From assembly GCF_015500095.1 (NCBI RefSeq), contig NZ_CP062983.1, forward strand, positions 4,774,001 to 4,838,000: a stretch of DNA of 64,000 nt. Reading direction: 5' to 3'. A program made the translations under genes and the position numbers. Under the pieces are notes generated by a model. The model worked only from the letters and a program-made list of their open reading frames with translations. It was not told the DNA's origin and made no database searches. Shown piece by piece: positions 17,561 to 24,665 of this stretch. Each line of letters begins with the position of its first letter. The first letter of the stretch is position 1. The DNA is from Phototrophicus methaneseepsis. GTDB lineage: Bacteria; Chloroflexota; Anaerolineae; Aggregatilineales; Phototrophicaceae.

Positions 17561-17821
17561 GATTCAGCACAGTTCGGCTGGAGCTCCATGGCCCACTCAT
17601 GAAAGACTTGGTATTGAACCAAGTGCTGTAGATGAGTGGTATCTACAAGTTGGACATCTGAATGATGATAATTTTTTGATTTTCAAGTTCCTGATATAGC
17701 TAGTATTCCCCCTACCCTAACTACAAGCTTAGAATTGGAACTCTATAACTTATATAGCGAAACACCTTTTGAATATCTTACTTGTATGCAAGTAAATGGC
17801 ATAAACTGTAAATAATAAGTC

Positions 17822-19072
17822 ATGGAGAATAAAGTGATCAAAGATATCCTATCTATAATCATAGTAGTTATAATGTGCAAAATAATTTCAATTAATAATA
17901 TCGCTGAGGCGCAGCTTGATACTGTGCCAATAATAAAGGATATCACTTATAGTCCTGATGGATCATTTATAGCTATTGTAAGTGCTCCTTCTTTCTGTGG
18001 AATCGATGAAAATAACTACCGCATAACTGTGGTCGAGGCACAATCGCTATATCCTGTAGCTATATTTACCGGATATCATTGCCCAATATTGGATGCAGCT
18101 TGGAATCCAAATGGTGAAAAACTTGTTGGGGGTGGAAGTGAAGGCATATCAATCGTATGGGATGTGAATACTGCGAACCAAGTTAGTATCTCGAATCACG
18201 TTGCGCCGGGGAGAAGCGATCATGCTTGGAACCCAGAAGGTACATTGTACATTGGCAGAACAGGCGGCAATGCATACATATTCAATGCAAACACAGGAGA
18301 AATAGTTTATACGCTTACTGGTAATACAAGCATCTCTGCCATTGATTGGGGAACTAATAATGTAATTGCATATGGCGATATTTATGGACAGATTCGCCTA
18401 TTGAATTACTCTACCCAACAAGAAATTAGCGTTGTACAACATCATGCTAATCATATTGGGCTTGTTAAGTGGAATCGACAAGCGACAAAGTATGCTAGTG
18501 CTGACAGGGATAATCAAGTCATTATCTGGGATGCAAATGGAGAAGTGATTCAGTCCTTTAGTTTTGAAACATACGTAACAGAACTTGTTTGGAACCCTGA
18601 CGGAACCCAAATAATCATTGGTAAAATAGATGAGGGTGCAGAAATTTGGGATGTTACGACGGGCCAAAAGTTAGTAGATGTAATCATAAACCAACCTATA
18701 ACTGCTCTCGATTGGAGTCCTGATGGAAATCAAATTGCTTATGCTGTTTTTCCGGTCCTGGAGAATTTAATCGAGGTTGTTGAAGTCAGTACACTCTTTC
18801 CCACACGTCCCATAGCGGATGCAGGTGCGGATATTACCATTTTGGCCAACCCTAGTGGCACAGCCAATGTTCTGTTAGATGCCTCTGGCAGTACGGACTC
18901 GGATGGCACGATTCTTAGCTATCAGTGGTTTGAAAGCAGCAATCTTATGGGTACAAGCATCAGTCAAATGGTAACGTTACCTATAGGTACACATACAATT
19001 CAGCTAGAAGTAACAGATGATAGTTCGCAAACGGATACGGATACAATTATCGTCACTGTTGAGGAGCTATAG
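17822..19072 (+). CDS. Secreted WD40-PKD protein (group B, second)
   Basis: 416 aa, signal segment ILSIIIVVIMCKIISI with cleavage near AEAQ. The blade order follows the preceding gene: DITYSPDGSFIAIVS, AWNPNGEKLVGGGSEGISIVWD, AWNPEGTLYIGRTGGNAYIF, IDWGTNNVIAYGDIYGQIRLLN, VKWNRQATKYASAD, VWNPDGTQIIIGK and DWSPDGNQIAYA. The PKD-like domain is ADAGADITILANPSGTANV to VTDDSSQTD. The C-terminal half is much closer to its two neighbours than the N-terminal half, as expected when gene conversion homogenises the 3' ends. Exported propeller of unknown ligand. Confidence 0.85.
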   Translation: MENKVIKDILSIIIVVIMCKIISINNIAEAQLDTVPIIKDITYSPDGSFIAIVSAPSFCGIDENNYRITVVEAQSLYPVAIFTGYHCPILDAAWNPNGEKLVGGGSEGISIVWDVNTANQVSISNHVAPGRSDHAWNPEGTLYIGRTGGNAYIFNANTGEIVYTLTGNTSISAIDWGTNNVIAYGDIYGQIRLLNYSTQQEISVVQHHANHIGLVKWNRQATKYASADRDNQVIIWDANGEVIQSFSFETYVTELVWNPDGTQIIIGKIDEGAEIWDVTTGQKLVDVIINQPITALDWSPDGNQIAYAVFPVLENLIEVVEVSTLFPTRPIADAGADITILANPSGTANVLLDASGSTDSDGTILSYQWFESSNLMGTSISQMVTLPIGTHTIQLEVTDDSSQTDTDTIIVTVEEL

Positions 19073-19087
19073 AATCTCATCTTATCG

Positions 19088-19140
19088 TCTCAGTGCTCGC
19101 CTTATCCCGATACAAAACGAGCCTGGCAAGTCAACAACGC
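19088..19140 (+). repeat. RVWQVSN-domain remnant (copy g)
   Basis: GTCTCAGTGCTCGCC through ACGAGCCTGGCAAGTCAACA; the last and shortest copy in the array. It is followed by a short direct repeat of CTCACCTTC around 19,170-19,190. Confidence 0.7.
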
Positions 19141-19269
19141 TTTACCTTGGGCTTTGAAGCTAGATATCCTCACCTTCCTCACCTTCCTCACCGAGGCCAA
19201 TTATGCCCCTTATGATTTTCCCAACGGCTCAGTAGCCACTTGCATCTAATAAGACGAGAGCTGATTGAC

Positions 19270-20547
19270 ATGAATCGATTTAAGCTAACCATTACACTAT
19301 ACATTGCTATCTATTGTATTTTTACATCTACAGTTTCCATCGCCCAGCTAGAACCACACCATTACATAGGCGATATATCCTATAGCCCCGATGGAACGAG
19401 AATAGCATTAACCGATACTTTAGATCGTTGTGGCTACGGTGAAGAAAATTATCTCACGATGATAGTTGATTCACATACATTATCAACCATTTCAACATTT
19501 GTTGGACACTCGTGTCTTCTTACAGATGTTGCTTGGAGTTCTAACGAGCAATATCTTGTAAGTGGTGGGTATGAAGGCATCTCGATTGTTTGGAATACAG
19601 TAACTGAGCAACAAGTAAGCATTGCTAACGATCGTATGGGACCTGGTACTCATTCCCTAAGTTGGAATCCTACTGACACGTTATATGTTGCATGGGCCGC
19701 AGGTGGCAATGGTTATATTTTCAATCCAGAAACGGGTATGGAAGTTGATCGGTTACCTGTAGAAGTTGTTAAAGACTATATAGAATCTATAGACTGGGGC
19801 ATAAATAATGTCATTGCCTATGGTAATAGACAGGGGTTGCTGCGTTTATGGGATTATGACACACGCCAAGAGTTAGCGTTTCCCGGTGCTCACAATGCAC
19901 CAATTAGAGTAGTTAAGTGGAGTCCTCAGGCAACGTTATTTGCCAGTGCTGATGAAAATGGGATTGTCAAAATTTGGGATTCCAGCGCCAACATCATTAA
20001 CACATTACAATTTGGCACACGTGTATCACATCTTGTTTGGAGCCCTGATGGGAATCAAATCATAATAGTTAAAGAGCGTGAAGGTGCCGAGATCTGGGAC
20101 ATTACCACAGGCCAGAAACTTGTGAATGTTATTACGGATCAGATTATCACAGCTATAGATTGGAGTCCTGATGGAAATCAAATTGCATATGCTGTTTTTC
20201 CGGTCCTGGAGAATTTAATCGAGGTTGTTGAAGTCAGCACACTTTTTCCAACACATCCAATAGCGGATGCAGGTGCGGATATTACCATTTTGGCCAACCC
20301 TAGTGGCACAGCCAATGTTCTGTTAGATGCCTCTGGCAGTACGGACTCGGATGGTACGATTGTTAGCTACGAGTGGTCTGAAAGCAGCAAACTTCTTGGT
20401 ACAGGCATCAGTCAAACGGTAACGTTACCTGTAGGTATACATACAATTCATCTAGAAGTAACGGATGATAGTTCGCAAACGGATACGGATATAATTATCG
20501 TCACTGTTGAAGAAGAGAGAGCTTCATCCCCCATTGATCAACCCTAG
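19270..20547 (+). CDS. Secreted WD40-PKD protein (group B, third; end of array)
   Basis: About 425 aa from the ATG at 19270 (MNRFKLTITLYIAIYC), chosen because it begins the signal peptide; the TTG at 19240 is less likely. Blades: DISYSPDGTRIALTD, VGHSCLLTDVAWSSNEQYLVSGGYEGISIVWN, SWNPTDTLYVAW, IDWGINNVIAYGNRQGLLRLWD, VKWSPQATLFASADENGIVKIWD, VWSPDGNQIIIV and DWSPDGNQIAYA. The PKD-like domain is almost the same as in the two genes before. It ends EERASSPIDQP. Its TAG (20545-20547) overlaps, on the other strand, the stop of the displaced DUF1684 gene end. That fits an old convergent pair of host genes. Confidence 0.85.
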   Translation: MNRFKLTITLYIAIYCIFTSTVSIAQLEPHHYIGDISYSPDGTRIALTDTLDRCGYGEENYLTMIVDSHTLSTISTFVGHSCLLTDVAWSSNEQYLVSGGYEGISIVWNTVTEQQVSIANDRMGPGTHSLSWNPTDTLYVAWAAGGNGYIFNPETGMEVDRLPVEVVKDYIESIDWGINNVIAYGNRQGLLRLWDYDTRQELAFPGAHNAPIRVVKWSPQATLFASADENGIVKIWDSSANIINTLQFGTRVSHLVWSPDGNQIIIVKEREGAEIWDITTGQKLVNVITDQIITAIDWSPDGNQIAYAVFPVLENLIEVVEVSTLFPTHPIADAGADITILANPSGTANVLLDASGSTDSDGTIVSYEWSESSKLLGTGISQTVTLPVGIHTIHLEVTDDSSQTDTDIIIVTVEEERASSPIDQP

Positions 20548-20630
20548 AGCCACTCTCCAACAGGCAGTTTCTCCCCTGCGAGGATAGCAACTGACAATCG
20601 GTTTTCCGCAGGTGTGATTGGGCAATTCCA
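20544..20630 (-). pseudogene. Displaced original 3' end of the DUF1684 gene
   Basis: Reading leftward from 20630, the minus strand codes for 28 residues (WNCPITPAENRLSVAIL, then AGEKLPVGEWL) and a TAG. Twenty-four of them match the C-terminal part of the DUF1684 protein whose 5' part lies 7 kb away at 27726-28196. Nothing upstream of 20630 resembles that gene. The break falls exactly at the shared 8-bp core. It is therefore the former gene end, cut off when the element integrated. Over 80 aligned bases I count 21 differences from the end now in use. Confidence 0.85.
20623..20630. other. Left attachment core (attL)
   Basis: CAATTCCA, shared with 27718-27725. Left of it the sequence aligns with the DUF1684 3' end; right of it the alignment stops. 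On the minus strand it forms part of the codons for WNC. Confidence 0.75.
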
Positions 20631-20731
20631 ATTATCGTTCTAGAAGAGGTCACTTCAAGTCAGTAATCTTAGCGCATGAAGGCATCAATTTAGACATCTT
20701 TAGCATCAAAAGCTAGAGATATTCATATCGG

Positions 20732-20771
20732 CACGATGGAAAAATTTTTTATAGTTACATTTTCCATCGTG
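20732..20771. terminator. 12-bp perfect hairpin, probable terminator of the herA operon
   Basis: CACGATGGAAAA (20732-20743) pairs with TTTTCCATCGTG (20760-20771) around a 16-nt A/T-rich loop. It lies 33 bp beyond the stop of the herA-like gene on the minus strand and could stop transcription in both directions. A role as a recombinase accessory site is an alternative. Confidence 0.6.
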
Positions 20772-20804
20772 TCAGTCACTAAATTTACAGAATAAGATAA
20801 TAAT

Positions 20805-22685
20805 CTATTCAACTTCATCAAAATCCGAAGAAGGCCGTACAAGTTCCCTAAATTGTAAGGTCATGCTCTTAGGTTTATAGTTATCTGCTAATTCTTTTAT
20901 GTGAACTTTTATCGGGCGCTGACTTGCTACACCACTAAATATACAGGTTCCAGTTGGCAAAGTAGGAATAGATTCTTCTGTCATTCTGTCGATATATGAA
21001 ACGGCATTAGAGATCATAGCTAAATCATGACGATTAATAAGGCGGTGAATGAAGTAGTTATGAGCCTGAGAGGTGATTGTAGGAGATATATCACTAGGGC
21101 GTTGACTGGAAATAGTAACAAAAACACCAAATTTTCGCCCTTCTTTTATAATCTCTTCAAAGGTTTCAAGGCGATAATCTTTCCAGGTTTCAGACTCTCT
21201 AAATGATTCTGTAGAAAGAATATTATGAGCTTCATCAATTATAATATTTAATGACTTTTGTCCGTCACATTTCAATTTATGATCCGAATAAATTTTCTTA
21301 CAAAGTAGAAGTGGTAATGTCTTTTTCATTACCAAATTCACGTGGTTAAGATTAACCACAATGAAATTGCTCTCGCCCCAAATACTTTCATTAGGTGTAG
21401 TATTAAATAACTTTAGAATATCAGCCTTTCTACTTTGTAACCTGTGTATTACAGGAACTATATGGTCCGCATAAACCCGATCAGCAAGTACATCATCGAT
21501 TAGTTTCACGTATAAAAATTTGACAAAATTATCTAAAGAATCATCCCCAAATACATGCTTATCAATTCGCTTATATATTTCAGTCTTCATGACATTAGAG
21601 TCATCACTAAAGTATTTTTTATCTTCGGAAACAGTATGCCCTATAAGATAATAGTAACCATTTTTATAATGCCACTTAATATCTTTATCGATATCAATTA
21701 TTTCACCGTCATCATCATAATCTGGCGGTAGGATTTGCCTCATAGAATCAATGAGTTGTCTAGCAGAACTATATTCTGACATAGTCAATATCTGTTTAAC
21801 TTGATTTCTAAGAATGCCTTTAAAATAATTCTCTATATCTAGTGTTGCATGATGTGCATCCCTGTAACGTGTAAGAGCCCGACGTAAAAAGGGCTTTTGA
21901 GTTTTCTCTGTTGCATCTGAAAGAATTGAGAGCATTTCCAACTCAAGCAAACCATTCTCAGGGAAAGGGAATTTATCACCACCACTGTTAAGGGTAGATA
22001 ATTTATAGACTTTCTTATCTTTGGTTATGCAATTTTTATCGATATACTCGCCGTTGAAATCAAACACAATAAATCTAGTATTTTCTTCGTATTCTTTTTT
22101 ATTTGCATCTTGAAGGCACGCCACTAAAGATTGATATAGAGTAGCAAGTGTATTCGATTTACCACTACCAGTATTACCAAAGATCGCGATGTGTCCATTG
22201 AATAAAGTATCAACTGGAAAATCTATGTCGAAATCATCATCAGTTTTAGCAATATTTATTTTTAGATCACCTTCTCTCACTAGGTTATGAATGATATCGA
22301 TTTTATCTTTTGTAATGATATATGCTTCATTACCTATTAGAGGAAGTTCCTTAGTTCCAGCAACAAATTTTCGATCTTGTCCTATATACCCAATGAGAGA
22401 CACTGTCAAATATCTTCGATTTTTATCAACTTCATCATAACTATTGGATTCACGACCAATAGGTTCTTCTATTTTTTCTCCCTCAACTTTACCGACAATG
22501 ATCAAAAAACCTTTGCGAATTTCAATGTAACTATCTACGGCCACATTCCTAAGAATTTCTCCATCAAGAAAAATATCTGACAGATTTTTATTTTTATCGA
22601 CCTTCACAACTATTCGTCGACCAATAACTTCAAATACTTCACCTACCCGCAAAATAGCGTCTCTAGTTAGTTTATCAATAGTCAT
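20805..22685 (-). CDS. HerA-family ATPase of a SIR2-HerA defence system
   Basis: 626 aa. The N-terminal 135 residues are beta-rich, as expected for a HAS-barrel (VGEVFEVIGRRIVVKV). The ATPase core has Walker A GNTGSGKSN at about 170-178, Walker B IIIDEAH at about 481-487 and the motif SSQRPSDIS at about 526-534, typical of HerA/FtsK-like hexameric translocases. The sir2-like gene lies 22 bp upstream on the same strand, the arrangement known for SIR2-HerA antiphage systems, where the two proteins form a large complex that degrades NAD and/or DNA during infection. The insert between the Walker motifs is rich in acidic residues. The length suits HerA. The function is inferred from the family and the pairing. 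Confidence 0.88.
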   Translation of the reverse strand: MTIDKLTRDAILRVGEVFEVIGRRIVVKVDKNKNLSDIFLDGEILRNVAVDSYIEIRKGFLIIVGKVEGEKIEEPIGRESNSYDEVDKNRRYLTVSLIGYIGQDRKFVAGTKELPLIGNEAYIITKDKIDIIHNLVREGDLKINIAKTDDDFDIDFPVDTLFNGHIAIFGNTGSGKSNTLATLYQSLVACLQDANKKEYEENTRFIVFDFNGEYIDKNCITKDKKVYKLSTLNSGGDKFPFPENGLLELEMLSILSDATEKTQKPFLRRALTRYRDAHHATLDIENYFKGILRNQVKQILTMSEYSSARQLIDSMRQILPPDYDDDGEIIDIDKDIKWHYKNGYYYLIGHTVSEDKKYFSDDSNVMKTEIYKRIDKHVFGDDSLDNFVKFLYVKLIDDVLADRVYADHIVPVIHRLQSRKADILKLFNTTPNESIWGESNFIVVNLNHVNLVMKKTLPLLLCKKIYSDHKLKCDGQKSLNIIIDEAHNILSTESFRESETWKDYRLETFEEIIKEGRKFGVFVTISSQRPSDISPTITSQAHNYFIHRLINRHDLAMISNAVSYIDRMTEESIPTLPTGTCIFSGVASQRPIKVHIKELADNYKPKSMTLQFRELVRPSSDFDEVE

Positions 22686-22707
22686 TTGGCCGATCCTTTG
22701 GGGAAAA

Positions 22708-23760
22708 TCAACTAAAAATCAAGTTGAGAGTATTATCAAATACGAGGAAAGTATTTTTCTCAGTTTTTGAAGGAGCGATAATTACAACATTATTGTTTTC
22801 AGCAAATTTCTCTTTAAAATCAGTGACATCATCATTGGAGTAGGCAAAAATCACGAGTCGCAAAGAAGGATTCTTCAAAGCACGTTTCGTAATATCAAAT
22901 ATATGTTCATCGGCAAAAGAAAAGCCAAATACAATTAATAACGAATTCTCTTTGTCCAATTCATTGGCATATATTCGAAGGAGGTCATAATGTATCCTAT
23001 CCATTAATGTTTGTTCAAACTTGCTTTTCTGCGGCAAGATGAGTGCAAAGTTCTTTAAAAATTCACAAACCTCACCATCATTAGTATTGTCAGACAATAA
23101 GTTACGGACGTTACTACTAAACAAGATGGTTCCTTCATCTTGCTTCGTCCACGATAAAGAGCCATGAATTTTGATGAGATTTACTACTGGTATTTCGACT
23201 TTATAGCTATATAGATTTCCCTGATTATAGGTGGTATTGAAAAAGTTGCTGGGTGAAAATTTATACTGCTGTTTAAGATTTGGAGTGCGATTGAAACCAT
23301 CGTTTACTAATAAACTTGGCAAAGAATCTGAGGCTTGCTCAACAAATAGATCATAATTGGTCGTAAATAAGTTTATTTGCTTTGAAAGTAAATCAGTCTT
23401 TCGCTCGGTCATGATTAGTTCAAGTGTCTCAAGTAGATTTCTGTAATTCTGTAAAACTATTTTATCTTCATGACTAAGGTCATCCTCTACCAACTCTATA
23501 AGGTCGTTTGCACAACCTTGCAATTTATTTATAAAATCAGCTTTCTTACGATCCGCTTCATCTATTTTATTTTGCTGATATAGAATTTGTATTTCCTCCT
23601 CAATATTTCCAGCAACTTCGACAGCTGGAAACGATGCTCCTGATCCGATCAGAAAGTTAATCGTTGCAGATTGTAAAGATTTCGCCAGCATGGATTTAAA
23701 ATATTCACACTCTTTATCATCAGCATCTTTGGGAGGAATATATTTAATAGTAGGAGGCAT
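22708..23760 (-). CDS. SIR2-like NAD hydrolase of a SIR2-HerA defence system
   Basis: 350 aa. SIR2-family signatures: nucleotide-binding GSGAS (about 39-43), TTNYD (about 132-136, with the conserved Asn) and IKIHGSLSW (about 196-203, with the catalytic-type His). The C-terminal part has IVFGFSFADEH, common in bacterial SIR2_2 proteins. All key residues expected for NAD cleavage are present. It is the first gene of a two-gene operon with the HerA-like ATPase. In known systems of this type the SIR2 subunit depletes NAD when phage is sensed. The start ATG at 23760 follows a leader with an 8-bp inverted repeat. It sits inside a mobile element, as defence genes often do. Confidence 0.87.
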   Translation of the reverse strand: MPPTIKYIPPKDADDKECEYFKSMLAKSLQSATINFLIGSGASFPAVEVAGNIEEEIQILYQQNKIDEADRKKADFINKLQGCANDLIELVEDDLSHEDKIVLQNYRNLLETLELIMTERKTDLLSKQINLFTTNYDLFVEQASDSLPSLLVNDGFNRTPNLKQQYKFSPSNFFNTTYNQGNLYSYKVEIPVVNLIKIHGSLSWTKQDEGTILFSSNVRNLLSDNTNDGEVCEFLKNFALILPQKSKFEQTLMDRIHYDLLRIYANELDKENSLLIVFGFSFADEHIFDITKRALKNPSLRLVIFAYSNDDVTDFKEKFAENNNVVIIAPSKTEKNTFLVFDNTLNLIFS

Positions 23761-23770
23761 TTATTTTTCC

Positions 23771-23795
23771 TTATGAGATTACAAAACTCTCATAA
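23771..23795. promoter_or_regulatory. Inverted repeat in the leader of the sir2-herA operon
   Basis: TTATGAGA (23771-23778) and TCTCATAA (23788-23795) form an 8-bp perfect dyad with a 9-nt spacer, 10-35 bp before the sir2 start. A TATAAT lies upstream on the minus strand (23815-23820). The dyad could be an operator, perhaps for the XRE protein of the element, or an mRNA hairpin limiting translation. Confidence 0.45.
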
Positions 23796-23966
23796 TTGTA
23801 TCACATTAATTAATATTATAAATTTGAGTTGATACTCGCTTTGATTTTTGCTAGGACGCAAAATACTATATTATGGGACAGGAATATATTCATACAAATG
23901 CCCTTCTTTGGTGAACCCTTCGCCCACGTATCAGCAGACTACCAACCAGCCGACGCGAAGCGCTTG

Positions 23967-24090
23967 CCCTTGATGGCCTGTTTGCTTTCCGGCCTAAACT
24001 ACATAATCGAGGGGTGCAGCTACCTTACCCGCCTTCTTCGGAGCCACCCCTCGCACTTCTTCCACAGGCCGGAAAGCTGGCAGTCAAGGG
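23967..24090. other. Nested stem-loop of about 125 nt
   Basis: Three colinear stems enclose each other: CCCTTGA (23967-23973) with TCAAGGG (24084-24090); GCTTTCCGGCC (23984-23994) with GGCCGGAAAGC (24067-24077); CGAGGGGTG (24008-24016) with CACCCCTCG (24045-24053). It lies in the 341-base gap between sir2 and the XRE gene, which otherwise holds no convincing gene. The stretch is GC-richer than its surroundings. It may be a structured RNA, a replication origin hairpin for the Rep-like protein, or a recombination site. Confidence 0.5.
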
Positions 24091-24101
24091 GCGGCGAATC
24101 G

Positions 24102-24500
24102 CTAAACCTCCATGTCAACAAGCGCTTTTATTTGTGCAATAGCTACCCGCTTCTGAGCGACCGGTAACTTCCGAAACAGCATAAGTAGTTCGCTATCTTC
24201 TGGCGTTGATTCCTCAGCGTACACATGTTGTCTATATTTTTCAGGGATGAAGTATAGAAGCGGCTTATTGAGTTTCCGGCTGATATATGTAAGCGTCTCA
24301 ATATCAGGATACATTTTGCCGTTTTCAATCTCAGAGATCGAAGCTCGCCGTTTATATACAGCATTAGCTAATTCGGTTTGACTTAGTCCAGCTTCCTCAC
24401 GTGCCTGCCGAATAGCATTACCAATTCCTCTAGATAAAGGGTTTGGCAACCTGCCGCGTTGATCAACGTGCTCGTAGATTAATTCCCACATTATAAACAC
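24102..24500 (-). CDS. XRE-family transcriptional regulator
   Basis: 132 aa from a GTG at 24500; an ATG at 24491 is equally plausible. A helix-turn-helix of the Cro/C1 type lies at about residues 26-82: IGNAIRQAREEAGLSQTELA, then RRASISEIENGKMYPDIETL. A short C-terminal helical tail (LLMLFRKLPVAQKRVAIAQI) may dimerise. It is transcribed away from the Rep-like gene, and the rep promoter overlaps its start, so it probably controls both itself and replication. Such regulators keep integrated elements quiet. Confidence 0.85.
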   Translation of the reverse strand: MFIMWELIYEHVDQRGRLPNPLSRGIGNAIRQAREEAGLSQTELANAVYKRRASISEIENGKMYPDIETLTYISRKLNKPLLYFIPEKYRQHVYAEESTPEDSELLMLFRKLPVAQKRVAIAQIKALVDMEV

Positions 24501-24503
24501 TCA

Positions 24504-24532
24504 TTGACACATTTGATGGATAAACGTACAAT
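24504..24532 (+). promoter_or_regulatory. Promoter of the Rep-like gene
   Basis: TTGACA (24504-24509), a 17-nt spacer and TACAAT (24527-24532), close to the sigma-70 consensus. It abuts the start of the divergent XRE gene, an ideal place for repression by that protein. Confidence 0.7.
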
Positions 24533-24564
24533 AATGATGGATTATCGGACAGTGTAATTCTAGG

Positions 24565-24665
24565 GCGTGGCGCCTCTTTTTGGTGGCGCCACGCTCAAAC
24601 AATCATTGGAGTTTAGCTTGAAAAAACATGATTTCGACAACCCCCGTACTGTATCACGGGGGTTG
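24565..24665 (+). other. Two perfect 10-bp hairpins at the start of the Rep-like gene
   Basis: GCGTGGCGCC (24565-24574) pairs with GGCGCCACGC (24585-24594). CAACCCCCGT (24638-24647) pairs with ACGGGGGTTG (24656-24665) around ACTGTATC. Rolling-circle Rep proteins of this kind nick their origin at hairpins, often in or just before their own gene. This pair is a candidate origin; control of rep translation is another possibility. Confidence 0.45.

Noticed and set aside
6354-19140. Integron-like attC sites behind each array gene
   Set aside because: The repeats are gene-like remnants of a protein domain. They show no attC palindrome, and no integron integrase is seen.
1-20547. A polymorphic toxin or contact-dependent inhibition locus
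   Set aside because: The repeated shuffling of 3' ends is reminiscent, but the C-terminal domains are structural PKD-type modules with no toxin motif, and no immunity genes lie between them.
23829-24167. 112-codon plus-strand open frame between sir2 and the XRE gene
   Set aside because: It covers the nested stem-loop and overlaps the XRE gene; its translation is low in recognisable protein character and it has no ribosome site.
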